NCBI RefSeq assembly: GCF_000942395.1
Contig: NZ_LN812102.1
Location: forward strand, 1,276,816 to 1,340,815
DNA length: 64,000 bases
From: Risungbinella massiliensis
GTDB lineage: Bacteria; Bacillota; Bacilli; Thermoactinomycetales; Thermoactinomycetaceae
Direction: 5' to 3'
Below, in pieces: positions 45,014 to 54,122 of the stretch. Numbering within the stretch: position 1 is the first letter of the stretch; each line of letters starts with the position of its first letter. Position numbers and translations under genes: made by a program. Below the pieces are notes generated by a model. It was given only the letters and a program-made list of their open reading frames with translations. It was not told where the DNA came from and ran no database searches.

Positions 45014-45118
45014 TTTGATCCCCTCCTTGGATGATAATGAATGACCAAGGAAGAGATCCTCCTCCTTGGTTTCCTATGCTCCCATTAAGAAGAACAGGAA
45101 ACCAAGGAGGATCTAGTT
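45014..45118 (-). promoter_or_regulatory. Competing-helix leader before the 259-aa gene
   Basis: On the minus strand, CCTCCTTGGTTTCCT (45110-45096) pairs perfectly with AGGAAACCAAGGAGG (45075-45061). The latter can instead pair by 8 bp with TCCTTGGT near 45051-45044. That segment in turn can pair (CCTTGG/CCAAGG) with the ribosome-site region CCAAGGAGGGG (45030-45020). The first arm could also reach the ribosome site directly. Confidence 0.5.
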
Positions 45119-45163
45119 TTTAGGAGAACAGAATGTGTCGAAACACACCCTGTTCTTTTTTCG

Positions 45164-46066
45164 CTAGACAGATCTGCTTAACAGATTTTCTAGCATTTCA
45201 ACAGTAGGAGATGCTCCACTTTGCAACTCTTTCTGCCGGTCTCTAATTACTTTCTTCCAACTCAAGAGATTTCGCTTCGTTTTTTGTAATGCATTCAACA
45301 TGAGTTGGAGATCCAATTCTTTGTATCGAAAGTCGACAAATTTTTCCCCATACTGTTCAACTATAACCATTGTACGAGGAGGTACAGCTGGGACATAGAC
45401 TGAAGTAGGGATGTCTACAGATGGTTGAATATTGGTCAGGACCATCTGCTTTGTTACAAAGATTGGACCAGTGGACAAATTATTTAAAATGTGTCGAACA
45501 AAAGCAGTCCTTTCTGTCAGCTCTGTTTCGAATTCATTTTCAAGTTGTGTGAGAAATAAGCGAAGGACATAGAGTAGTGCTTTTTTTACCTCTTCCGACA
45601 TAGTTACTGATGGATCCGAATCATCGCTCTCCATAGCAGTAAATAGCTGTTCCATAGCGTATACGATCATTTTGCGGCGATCAAATGCGAGGTCTTCTCT
45701 ATAATCAAACATTTGTTGATATAAAGCGACTCGGTTCCAATCCCAAACTTCCGATTTAGAAGGGATCGGAAATGTGGATTGAACATATAGATTAGGAGTT
45801 ATTGTTGAGTCTTTTTTTAAAGATACGATACAATTCAAATTCTCTGGTATATTCATCCAAAATGGTTCACAGTAACGATGTGAGACTCCTGAGCGAATGG
45901 CCCGTAAGCTGTCAGACAAAACATGCTTCTTTCGATTGCTTTCAAATAAATCCACTTCTGCTGCAATTAATAGGAAATCTACTACATCTTCGATGGAAAG
46001 GATCTCTTGATTTAACATTTCTGCCTTATCGAATAAAACACTTAAATCATGGTAGTTTTTTAACAT
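45164..46066 (-). CDS. Hypothetical protein, 300 aa
   Basis: The product begins MLKNYHDLSVLFDKAEMLNQ and is soluble and mostly helical, with a middle region IFVTKQMVLTNIQPSVDIPT followed by SVYVPAVPPRTMVIVEQYGE. I recognise no family. A TTGTCC-N17-TATAAT promoter and a structured leader lie upstream. The 259-aa hypothetical gene follows on the same strand after 150 bp. The two genes lie between sleB and the M50 protease. Confidence 0.72.
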   Translation of the reverse strand: MLKNYHDLSVLFDKAEMLNQEILSIEDVVDFLLIAAEVDLFESNRKKHVLSDSLRAIRSGVSHRYCEPFWMNIPENLNCIVSLKKDSTITPNLYVQSTFPIPSKSEVWDWNRVALYQQMFDYREDLAFDRRKMIVYAMEQLFTAMESDDSDPSVTMSEEVKKALLYVLRLFLTQLENEFETELTERTAFVRHILNNLSTGPIFVTKQMVLTNIQPSVDIPTSVYVPAVPPRTMVIVEQYGEKFVDFRYKELDLQLMLNALQKTKRNLLSWKKVIRDRQKELQSGASPTVEMLENLLSRSV

Positions 46067-46188
46067 TCCTCACCACTCCTAATAATAATGCTAAGGAGAG
46101 AACCTATACAGGTCCTCCTTGCCTCGCAGATACCCAGCTAGAGACAAACTGCATACCACGAGGCAGGAGATGAGGGCTTTATTCGATT
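46067..46188 (-). promoter_or_regulatory. Competing-helix leader before the 300-aa gene
   Basis: On the minus strand, CTCCTGCCTCG (46169-46159) pairs with CGAGGC(A)AGGAG (46126-46115) around a 32-base inner hairpin. AAGGAGGACCT (46120-46110) can instead pair with AGGTTCTCTCCTT (46105-46093). CTCCT of that arm can pair with AGGAG (46080-46076), the ribosome site. A 16-codon ORF (MQFVSSWVSARQGGPV, 46154-46104) spans the second arm. Confidence 0.5.
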
Positions 46189-46194
46189 AATAAA

Positions 46195-46223
46195 ATTATA
46201 TAACTATTAGATCTTTCGGACAA
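46195..46223 (-). promoter_or_regulatory. Promoter of the 300-aa gene
   Basis: TTGTCC (46223-46218) and TATAAT (46200-46195) with a 17-base spacer on the minus strand, just before the structured leader. Confidence 0.7.
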
Positions 46224-46284
46224 TAGAACTACTTACAAAGAACAACAATATCCTATAGTTTGCTACTATTGTGTCACCAGAGTT

Positions 46285-47388
46285 TCACATGAGCTTAGGT
46301 TGTTCATTTTTATACATCATTTGTTCTTTTAGCTTTTCAAACCAAATTCGTTCCAGTTTCCCAAAACCAAATCCACCAGCTTCCAGATTCCGTAGCTCCT
46401 TCTCCGACTTTTCTATATATGTACGAGATGAATCAACATCCTTCTCTAAATACTTCATAATAGCAAGCGATCGATAATACGAGTATAAATCCAACTTTGG
46501 CACAGCTACAAAATGCTTTTGGATCTCTTTGGGTTCAGTTTCTTTTTCAAATAAGAATTTATACAGTATGAATGAACTATGAGAAAAACCAAATAACAAT
46601 TTATTTTCTTTTGTTGTTGATAATTGAATAATTGGCTCTAAATAGGAGACTCCTTTTTCCATCCCCTCTTGATCACTAACATAATAAAACAGATACATTA
46701 ACGGAGTTACTTTTTTAAATATATCGTCCTCTGTTTCGATTAAGGACTTGCACTTGTGAACAAGTGTAGGTTCCCAATCTCTTGGAAGTTTTGGACTGTA
46801 CAACTCTCCTACTACTAAGATAGCGTTTAAGTGTTGTTTAGCTTCTTCGTTGTTTTTACGAAGGATTAGGAATTGAGCACCATCTGTATTAAATGATGTT
46901 TTACTTTTAATTGGGATCGCTGTAGCAAAGAATATCATAATATGCAATATACTAAAGAATAAAATATACTCATGATCAATTGAAATATATAGTAGATAAG
47001 ACAAAATAGCAGCAACTAAACTAGTTAAGGGACCTCCAAGCGTCATGATGGACCACTTTTTTGAAAGGTTCGGTATATCAAAAAAAGGTGGAGTAAGTAA
47101 TGCCACTCCTCCAAAATACATCCACTGTTTATTTTCTAAAATTCTGATTTTATTGCCTTCCTTTTGAAATAACACCGGGCCAACCGCAAAAAACTGGAAA
47201 TTAAGTCCGTTGTATATTCCAAAAAGAACATGCCCTAATTCATGTATGGTAACTACCACTACCCAAAGCATGAACATTAGCCAAATATTGAGTAAGGCAT
47301 CTTTCCATTCTGGAATGAAGAGTATCAAGGCTCCGGAAATAATTGCAGCGGTTAAAATAGTGAATAAAGGTCTTTTTAATAAATCCAT
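46285..47388 (-). CDS. M50-type site-2 membrane metalloprotease
   Basis: The 367-residue protein has VVVTIHELGHVLFGIYNG, the HExxH zinc motif inside a membrane helix, and GGPLTSLVAAILSYLL. Further hydrophobic segments run to about residue 160. The remaining 200 residues are soluble and helical, unlike short M50 proteins. A later DG motif (SFNTDGAQFLIL) supplies the usual third metal ligand. It probably cleaves a membrane-bound substrate; the target is unknown. Confidence 0.83.
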   Translation of the reverse strand: MDLLKRPLFTILTAAIISGALILFIPEWKDALLNIWLMFMLWVVVVTIHELGHVLFGIYNGLNFQFFAVGPVLFQKEGNKIRILENKQWMYFGGVALLTPPFFDIPNLSKKWSIMTLGGPLTSLVAAILSYLLYISIDHEYILFFSILHIMIFFATAIPIKSKTSFNTDGAQFLILRKNNEEAKQHLNAILVVGELYSPKLPRDWEPTLVHKCKSLIETEDDIFKKVTPLMYLFYYVSDQEGMEKGVSYLEPIIQLSTTKENKLLFGFSHSSFILYKFLFEKETEPKEIQKHFVAVPKLDLYSYYRSLAIMKYLEKDVDSSRTYIEKSEKELRNLEAGGFGFGKLERIWFEKLKEQMMYKNEQPKLM

Positions 47389-47435
47389 AAGCTACCTCCA
47401 TAGTAGTAGATAATGTCTTGTCTGTCAGACTACAC

Positions 47436-47467
47436 AAAAAAAAACGAGAGATAGATCTCCCTCGTTT
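47436..47467 (-). terminator. Terminator after polX
   Basis: AAACGAG...CTCGTTT, with an inner GAGAT/ATCTC pairing, is followed by a long T run on the minus strand. Confidence 0.85.
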
Positions 47468-47476
47468 ACTTGTTGT

Positions 47477-49222
47477 CTATTTATTCATTTTAGCACGTTT
47501 GCTACCCAAGAGTTTTTTTAATTCCGTTAAAGTTAAGGTATTGAGCACATCTTCTTTCCTCAACCATCCTCGTCGTGCCGTAGCAATCCCATATGGAAGC
47601 ATTCCTAAACCTTCGATACTGTGTGCATCCGTATTGATTGCGGTCATCAGACCGTATTCTTCTTTCATCCGTTTTAGCTGTTCATCGTTGAGATCCAAAC
47701 GATGCGGATTGGCATTTAGCTCTAAGATCGTACCTGTTTCTTTCGCTGTCTGAAATAACTTTTCTAGATTGACTGGATAAGAATCTCGTTGTAATAACTT
47801 TCTTCCTGTAGGATGGGCGATAATATTTACATAAGGATTTTCCATCGCATTGAGAATCCTTCTAGTCATAACTTCCTCTGATTGGCGAAAGTTAATATGA
47901 ATGGCCGCAATCACTATATCCAATTCTCGGAGAACCTCATCTGGGAAATCCAGCGTACCATCTGGGAGGATATCCATTTCTGTTCCTTTTAAAACAGTGA
48001 TCCCTTCCCCTTTTAACTGACGATTAACATCCTCGATCTCTTTCCACTGTTCTTCTAACTCTTTGATTGAAAGACCACTTGCAACTTGTAGCGATCGAGA
48101 GTGATCCGTAATAGCGATATATTCATAACCCCGTTCTTTTGCCGCTAACGCCATTTCGAGAATACTATTGGCTCCATCGCTATAAAGAGTATGCATGTGA
48201 AGATCTCCACAATAATCATGTTGCTCGATAAGATCTGGGAGGTTTGCTTTGTCCCCCTGTTCCATCTCTCCACGATCTTCTCTTAGTTCTGGAATAATAT
48301 AGGGGAGATGGAGGTGATCAAAAAACTCCTGCTCACTGGAAAAGGTGATCGTTTCTCCTGATTCTGTATTTTCTACTCCATACTCACTTACTTTTAAACC
48401 CATCTGCTTGGCACGTTGGCGCACTCGTACATTATGATCCTTGGAACCGGTAAAGTGATGCAGCGCGGATGCAAACTGCTCCTCTGTAACCAACCGTACA
48501 TCACAACTGACCACAATCTCTTCTACTTTGACAATGATACTAACTTTGGTATCTCCATGATTTACCACCTCTTGTACCTCGGGTAACGATACAATCTGCT
48601 TTGCTACCGTAATAGGATCTAAAGTCGAGAGCACAAAATCAATATCTTTGATCGTCTCTTTACGACGACGAATACTTCCAGCTAATTGAACTCGTTTTAC
48701 TTCTTGCATATCTTGAATTTGGCTTAGCAATCGATAAGCTACTAGATCTGCTTCATGTAACAAAATACGCTCCGGACGAGCATGAAGCTGTTCTAATCCT
48801 TCTAAGATTTTTTGTTCTTTTTTAGGACCAAATCCAGAGAGCCCTCTTATTTTTTGTCCTTCTGCCACATCGCGAAGATCTTGGAGATTCCGAACCCCAA
48901 GTTCTTTATGCAAGGTATAGATCGATTTCGGCCCTAACCCTGGTACATTTAGTAGTTTAGGAAGTTCTGGAGGCAACGCTTCTTTCAGTTCTTCTAGTGC
49001 AAGTAGCTTTCCAGTAGATAGAATCTCCGCAATCACTGTTGCAGTTCCTTTCCCTACACCTGGAAGGGAGGTCAAATCTTCCAAATCCGCTACTGCTTGA
49101 CGGCTATTCTCAATAGCTCTTGCCGCTTTTCGATAAGCTCCGACTCGAAATGCATTCTCTCCACTTATTTCTAAATAATCTCCATAAGTATGTAAGATTC
49201 CTGCAACTTGTTTATTATTCAC
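47477..49222 (-). CDS. polX: DNA polymerase X family protein with PHP exonuclease
   Basis: The 581-residue protein has an N-terminal pol-beta-like 8-kDa part and HhH units (LTSLPGVGKGTATVIAEIL, LNVPGLGPKSIYTLHKELGV). The nucleotidyltransferase site follows (GSIRRRKETIKDIDFVLST). The C-terminal PHP domain (CGDLHMHTLYSDGANSILEM, ITDHS, GTEMDI, NTDAHS) gives 3'-5' exonuclease activity. It fills short gaps in base-excision repair. I start at GTG after GGAGGAG. Confidence 0.95.
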   Translation of the reverse strand: MNNKQVAGILHTYGDYLEISGENAFRVGAYRKAARAIENSRQAVADLEDLTSLPGVGKGTATVIAEILSTGKLLALEELKEALPPELPKLLNVPGLGPKSIYTLHKELGVRNLQDLRDVAEGQKIRGLSGFGPKKEQKILEGLEQLHARPERILLHEADLVAYRLLSQIQDMQEVKRVQLAGSIRRRKETIKDIDFVLSTLDPITVAKQIVSLPEVQEVVNHGDTKVSIIVKVEEIVVSCDVRLVTEEQFASALHHFTGSKDHNVRVRQRAKQMGLKVSEYGVENTESGETITFSSEQEFFDHLHLPYIIPELREDRGEMEQGDKANLPDLIEQHDYCGDLHMHTLYSDGANSILEMALAAKERGYEYIAITDHSRSLQVASGLSIKELEEQWKEIEDVNRQLKGEGITVLKGTEMDILPDGTLDFPDEVLRELDIVIAAIHINFRQSEEVMTRRILNAMENPYVNIIAHPTGRKLLQRDSYPVNLEKLFQTAKETGTILELNANPHRLDLNDEQLKRMKEEYGLMTAINTDAHSIEGLGMLPYGIATARRGWLRKEDVLNTLTLTELKKLLGSKRAKMNK

Positions 49223-49365
49223 TGCTCTCCTCCATAGAAGTTTATTTTGGACAATAAACATGTTCTCGTTTTCCTATATTTTCGTTACTTAATTACTACT
49301 AGATCCCTATCCAAAATTGGATTAACAAAAAAGGATGTTCCAAAAAAAGAATTTGTGATCTATTA

Positions 49366-49890
49366 CTACCAACTTGTTAGCATCTCCCGAATTGCAGGGC
49401 TAACTTTCAAGATCCCCTGAGCCAAGAAAGACTGCTCTACCATTCCTAACTTTTCACCAAATGGAAAATAGTTGACAATGTTCAGCAATACAAAAGCCAA
49501 TAGCACGACCGTAAGCGTACCAAATAAGAGCCCACCATAACGATTTACACTTGCGACAACAGGAAATTGAAAGACAGGTTGGAATAGCTTGGTAATGCCC
49601 CAGATCGCTAGCTTTACTCCTGTGAAAAGAATCAAAAAGGAAATACTTCGATAGATCATCAATTCTACCATTTCGATTGGCAATATTTTCATCCAAACGG
49701 AGGAACTAGTATCAAATAGAGGAAATTGACCTTGTAAGATCATTGCCAAATCCAAAGAAAAGGCATAGGCTACCCATACAGCAAGGAAAAAGCCAATTAA
49801 TGAAGTGATTTGAGCGATTAATCCCCTTTTATAACCTCGGAATGCAGATATCACCAAAAATAAAATGAGAATGAAGTCAAGTCCATTCAA
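49366..49890 (-). CDS. cvpA: CvpA-family membrane protein
   Basis: The product begins MNGLDFILILFLVISAFRGY and has four hydrophobic helices. The KRGLIAQITSLIGFFLAVWV stretch is the CvpA signature. I start at TTG, 8 bases after GGAGG, because the family starts with M-x-x-LD. An ATG five codons upstream (49905) is also possible. CvpA proteins affect envelope functions, colicin V export and persistence, without a known activity. It lies between polX and zapA as in B. subtilis. Confidence 0.88.
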   Translation of the reverse strand: MNGLDFILILFLVISAFRGYKRGLIAQITSLIGFFLAVWVAYAFSLDLAMILQGQFPLFDTSSSVWMKILPIEMVELMIYRSISFLILFTGVKLAIWGITKLFQPVFQFPVVASVNRYGGLLFGTLTVVLLAFVLLNIVNYFPFGEKLGMVEQSFLAQGILKVSPAIREMLTSW

Positions 49891-49966
49891 TTTGAATACC
49901 TCCATAAATCGTGTCTCCCCTCCATTGTTTCCCAACCAAGCGGAGAGACAAACTATCTTTTATGAT

Positions 49967-50007
49967 GCGAAAAGCCGCCTAGAGACTTCTCCAGACGGCT
50001 TTTCGCC
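49967..50007 (-). terminator. Terminator after zapA
   Basis: GCGAAAAGCCG and CGGCTTTTCGC pair over 11 bp between zapA and cvpA. Confidence 0.65.
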
Positions 50008-50030
50008 ATTAATATATTGCATAGACTATA

Positions 50031-50285
50031 TTAGGGCTGTTCATCCTCAATCAGATGAAGCAACTCGTCATACTCTTGTTTCAGTCTCATATACTCATCT
50101 GCAATATTGACAGCAGAGAGAACAGCTAGTCGAGATACATCAAGACGAGGGTTGTTCTCTGCAATCTCACGCATTTTGGTATCCACATGACCAGCAATCT
50201 GCCTCATATAACTAGGAGAGGCTTTACCGACTATGGGATAAGACTGACCATAAATTTCTACATTCATTCGGTTGCGGTTACTCAT
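50031..50285 (-). CDS. zapA: Cell division protein ZapA
   Basis: The 84-residue protein has the family layout: a short beta domain (MNVEIYGQSYPIVGKASPSY) and a C-terminal helix (VLSAVNIADEYMRLKQEYDE). ZapA binds FtsZ and bundles protofilaments at the division ring. It starts 33 bp after pheT ends and is probably carried on the pheST transcript. The rnhC gene that sits nearby in B. subtilis is absent. Confidence 0.92.
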   Translation of the reverse strand: MSNRNRMNVEIYGQSYPIVGKASPSYMRQIAGHVDTKMREIAENNPRLDVSRLAVLSAVNIADEYMRLKQEYDELLHLIEDEQP

Positions 50286-50318
50286 TGGGATATCACCATC
50301 TTTGTGAGGTAAGCTACT

Positions 50319-52742
50319 TTACTGCCTCAGTTCCGCTCCCATCGATGTTTCGAGATGATGGACTACCCGTTGATGTGCTTCTTGTACTTCTTCATCTGTT
50401 AAGGTGCGGTTCTGAGCACGATACACGAGGGAGTATGCGACATTTTTCTTTCCTTCCTCTAGTGGCTCTCCGGTATAGACGTCAAAAAGTCTAACAGATT
50501 CAAGTAGTTCGCCAGCAGCTTGGCGAATTCCTGCCTCTAACTCTCCTACAGGCACCTCTTTATCCAAAACAATGGCTACATCTCGTGTTACTGCTGGGAA
50601 ACGACCAATTGGTTCATACTCGATCTGGAAATTGAGGCAACTAAACAATCTGCCAAGATCGATCTGACATAGCATCGTATCTCCAAGATGATGTTTTTTC
50701 GCTAACTTCGGATGTAATTGCCCAATAATCCCTACAGGTTCTCCTTGAATATGGACCTGTGCCGTACGTCCTGGGTGGAATCCATCTACTTCGACTGCTA
50801 CTGTCTCAGAACGATTAATCCCTAAACGCGCGAAGAGAGCTTCTAAAATCCCTTTCGCAACAAAATAATCGCCTCCCGAAACAGCTTGTTGATTCCAAGA
50901 TGCATTACGCAAGTTACCTGTGAGGAGGAATGACAATTCCAGTCTCTCCAATGGTTGCTCGGTAATCATCTCCTCTTCTGTCAAGTAGCTTTTGCCAATC
51001 TCAAAGATTGCTACATCTTCCATACCTCGATTGCGATTGTAAACTGCTGTTTCTAGAAGTTGTGGCAATAGTGTAGTACGCAAGTAAGCATGTTCATTAC
51101 TCATCGGTAGAGCAAGACGAATTGGTTGAATTCCTGTATGAAGCGAGGCTACTTCTTTTCCTTTTTGCTCTGAAGTAAGGCTATACGTAACTACTTCATT
51201 TAACCCCAGGTTACGAAGAGTCCGTTTAATAGTACGACGGAATTTCTGTTGACGAGAAAGTTCACCAGGAGATTGTTGTCCCCAAGGCAATGTAACTGGA
51301 ATCCGATCATATCCATACATCCGTGCCACTTCTTCGATCAAATCTACTTCGATTGAAACATCTTGGCGACGTGTTGGCACTTGTACATAATAAATGTCAT
51401 CTTCGAAACGAGTAACGAAGTTGAGACGACGGAAAATATCCAATACTTCATCAGACTCCATTTGAATTCCGAGTAAACTGAGAAGACGTTCATGACGAAG
51501 TTCTACTTCTACTTCAGAGACTTCTCCGATACTCTCAAATTCAACATTGGAAACAACAGTTCCACCAGTGATTTCTTCTAACAATTGAACTGTGCGAGAA
51601 AGCGTAGGGATGACTCGTTCTGGGTCAATTCCTTTTTCAAATCGGTTGCTTGCTTCTGAACGAAGAGCATGTCTACGTGAAGATTTACGAATGAGATCTG
51701 GATCAAAATAAGCAGATTCAATTAACACAGATGTAGTTTCATTCGTTACTTCAGAGCTTTCTCCTCCCATAACACCTGCCATCGCTAAGATCTGATGTCC
51801 GTCTGTAATCAACAAGTTATCTGTCGAAAGCTTTCGTTCAACACCATCTAGGGTCATCAGCTTCTCACCATCTCTGGCACGACGAACTAGGATATCGCCT
51901 CCTTGAATCTGATGATAATCGAAAGCATGTAGAGGTTGTCCTGTCTCAATCATGACGTAATTAGTTATATCAACGACATTGTTAATAGGACGAATACCTG
52001 CCGAGATCAATCGGTTTTGCATCCATTGAGGGGAAGGTCCTACTTTCACGTTTTGAACCACTTGTGCTGAATACAAGGGACAGTCATCTTCGGATTCAAT
52101 GATGATCTCTACTGTTGTAGCTTTTCCCTCTACCGTGATAGGAGTAATTTCTGGTAATTTCAACGGACGATCAAAAATAGCAGCAATCTCATAAGCTACT
52201 CCAATCATACTAAGACAATCAGAACGGTTTGGAGTAAGTTGGAGCTCAATTGCTTGGTCATCCATACTAAGATAGCTTCGGATATCTTCCCCAACAATGG
52301 CATCATCGCCAAGTACTAAGATCCCTTCCGTTTGCTCTTTCATAATCACTTTGTCAGGCAATCCCAACTCTTCTGCCGAACAAATCATCCCATTGGATTC
52401 CACACCACGTAGAGTCGTCTTTTGAATCTGTATACCACTAGGTAGTTGTGCACCTTCTATTGCTACCGGCACTAGTTGACCTGTCGCAACATTAGAGGCT
52501 CCACAAACGATCTGGAGTGGATGAGCACCACCAACATTTACAATACATACTTTGAGACGGTCTGCCTCTGGATGCGGTACTGTCTTGATAACTTGTCCGA
52601 CCACCACATTACGAACACCCGTATCCCGAGTATAGATCACCTCTACTTCGATACCCGTACGATTTAGTTCGTCTGCGATATCCTCTGGAGTAATACCTGT
52701 CAGATCTACATAATCTGATAACCATTCATAGGAAACTAACAT
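50319..52742 (-). CDS. pheT: Phenylalanyl-tRNA synthetase, beta subunit
   Basis: The 807-residue protein has the N-terminal tRNA-binding domain (VVVGQVIKTVPHPEADRLKV) and the B3/B4 editing domain (QLTPNRSDCLSMIGVAYEIA). The B5 region and a C-terminal FDX-ACB domain (GRFPAVTRDVAIVLDKEVPV) are also present. It pairs with PheS in an alpha2-beta2 enzyme and removes mischarged tyrosine. It follows pheS by 16 bp. Confidence 0.97.
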   Translation of the reverse strand: MLVSYEWLSDYVDLTGITPEDIADELNRTGIEVEVIYTRDTGVRNVVVGQVIKTVPHPEADRLKVCIVNVGGAHPLQIVCGASNVATGQLVPVAIEGAQLPSGIQIQKTTLRGVESNGMICSAEELGLPDKVIMKEQTEGILVLGDDAIVGEDIRSYLSMDDQAIELQLTPNRSDCLSMIGVAYEIAAIFDRPLKLPEITPITVEGKATTVEIIIESEDDCPLYSAQVVQNVKVGPSPQWMQNRLISAGIRPINNVVDITNYVMIETGQPLHAFDYHQIQGGDILVRRARDGEKLMTLDGVERKLSTDNLLITDGHQILAMAGVMGGESSEVTNETTSVLIESAYFDPDLIRKSSRRHALRSEASNRFEKGIDPERVIPTLSRTVQLLEEITGGTVVSNVEFESIGEVSEVEVELRHERLLSLLGIQMESDEVLDIFRRLNFVTRFEDDIYYVQVPTRRQDVSIEVDLIEEVARMYGYDRIPVTLPWGQQSPGELSRQQKFRRTIKRTLRNLGLNEVVTYSLTSEQKGKEVASLHTGIQPIRLALPMSNEHAYLRTTLLPQLLETAVYNRNRGMEDVAIFEIGKSYLTEEEMITEQPLERLELSFLLTGNLRNASWNQQAVSGGDYFVAKGILEALFARLGINRSETVAVEVDGFHPGRTAQVHIQGEPVGIIGQLHPKLAKKHHLGDTMLCQIDLGRLFSCLNFQIEYEPIGRFPAVTRDVAIVLDKEVPVGELEAGIRQAAGELLESVRLFDVYTGEPLEEGKKNVAYSLVYRAQNRTLTDEEVQEAHQRVVHHLETSMGAELRQ

Positions 52743-52758
52743 TTCGGCTTTCTCCTCC

Positions 52759-53760
52759 TTACACCGACCGGAATTGTTTCAAAAAGCGCAAGTCATTTTG
52801 ATAAAAATGGCGGATATCATCTATGTTATATTTAAGCATCGCAATACGCTCAATCCCAATACCAAACGCAAATCCGGTATACCGTTCAGGATTATATCCT
52901 GCTTTAGCAAGAACATTTGGATGCACCATGCCAGCTCCTAAAATTTCTACCCATTCTTTTTCTGGGTGGTAGATATCTACTTCTACACTTGGTTCCGTAA
53001 ATGGGAAGTACGAAGGGCGTAGACGCATCTCTGTACCAGCACCAAATATTTTTTCAATGAAGGTGAGCAAGACACCGTTTAACTCACTCATCGAAACTCC
53101 TTTATCCACGACTAACCCTTCGATTTGGGTAAATTGATGGGAATGAGTAGCATCATCGTCATCACGGCGATATACTTTCCCAGGACTGATGATCCGAACG
53201 GCAGTGTTTCCGCCTTTTTCTAACATCGTACGAATTTGAGCTGCAGAAGTATGAGTACGTAATAAAATATCATCAGTAATATAGAATGTATCCTGCATAT
53301 CACGGGCTGGATGATCTTTTGGGATATTCAGCATTTCAAAGTTAAACTGGTCTGTTTCTACCTCTGGACCTTCTACCACTTCAAAGCCCATCCCTACGAA
53401 AATATCCTCAATCTCTTCAATAACAGCAGCAAGTGGATGAGCTGCTCCAATTGGATTTACGATCCCAGGCAACGAAACATCTAATTTTTCTTCACGAATC
53501 TTTTCATCCAATTGTAACTCTTCTAGATGAGTTTCTTTGGTCTTTAGTGCCTCTTCCAATTGGGATCGGATCTCATTTGCAAGACTCCCGATAACAGGAC
53601 GTTCTTCAGCAGAGAGTTTCCCCATCCCACGCAAAACAGAAGTAAGCTCCCCTTTTTTCCCTAGATATTTCACTTTCAGGTCACGTAGCACCTCTAGTTG
53701 ATCTGCCGCTTCTGTAGCAGCCAACGCTTCTGTACGTAACGATTCTAAAGCCTCACGCAT
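52759..53760 (-). CDS. pheS: Phenylalanyl-tRNA synthetase, alpha subunit
   Basis: The 333-residue class II catalytic subunit has an N-terminal coiled coil. Motif 2 is [20 protein letters not shown], and motif 3 ends with [40 protein letters not shown] is the Phe-pocket region. It attaches phenylalanine to tRNA-Phe. A T-box with a TTC specifier lies upstream. Confidence 0.97.
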   Translation of the reverse strand: MREALESLRTEALAATEAADQLEVLRDLKVKYLGKKGELTSVLRGMGKLSAEERPVIGSLANEIRSQLEEALKTKETHLEELQLDEKIREEKLDVSLPGIVNPIGAAHPLAAVIEEIEDIFVGMGFEVVEGPEVETDQFNFEMLNIPKDHPARDMQDTFYITDDILLRTHTSAAQIRTMLEKGGNTAVRIISPGKVYRRDDDDATHSHQFTQIEGLVVDKGVSMSELNGVLLTFIEKIFGAGTEMRLRPSYFPFTEPSVEVDIYHPEKEWVEILGAGMVHPNVLAKAGYNPERYTGFAFGIGIERIAMLKYNIDDIRHFYQNDLRFLKQFRSV

Positions 53761-53802
53761 TCACTGGTCGCTCCTTTCTAAGCGAAAAAGTGCCCGAATA
53801 AC

Positions 53803-54062
53803 AAAAAAACCCCCGACCCTCTAAAGGGACGAGAGATCCGCGGTACCACCCTTGTTGAGAAAAGAAAGATCATTCACTCTTTTCTCCTCTTTTCTTCGAT
53901 AACGGAAAAGTTCCGGTACTCCCTACTATGTAGTAACAACAGTTTCGGGAGCCTTGCTCCAGAGTGAATTTCAATAGCCGTCTCCTTAAAGTTGCTTCCA
54001 GTCACGGCAACTCCTCCCTGTCAAGGTCGCACTATCTACTCGTCTCTTTCTTCGCAACAAGA
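53803..54062 (-). promoter_or_regulatory. T-box riboswitch of pheST, specifier TTC
   Basis: The T-box GGGTGGTACCGCGG lies at 53851-53838. The terminator (CCCT/AGGG stem, GGGG, T7) follows. The specifier context GAAA-TTC-ACTCT at 53968-53966 gives the Phe codon UUC. The 5' end near 54060 carries the usual GCGAAGAAAGAGACGAGTAG start. Confidence 0.93.
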
Positions 54063-54122
54063 AATATATGGGCAAAATTTATTTTCATTATAACGAAGGC
54101 TTTGGTCGCATGCAATAAATTC

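Noticed and set aside
45125-45160. Plus-strand terminator GAACAG...CTGTTC with T6
   Set aside because: No plus-strand gene precedes it; on the minus strand it has no T run, so it was not called as the end of the 300-aa gene.
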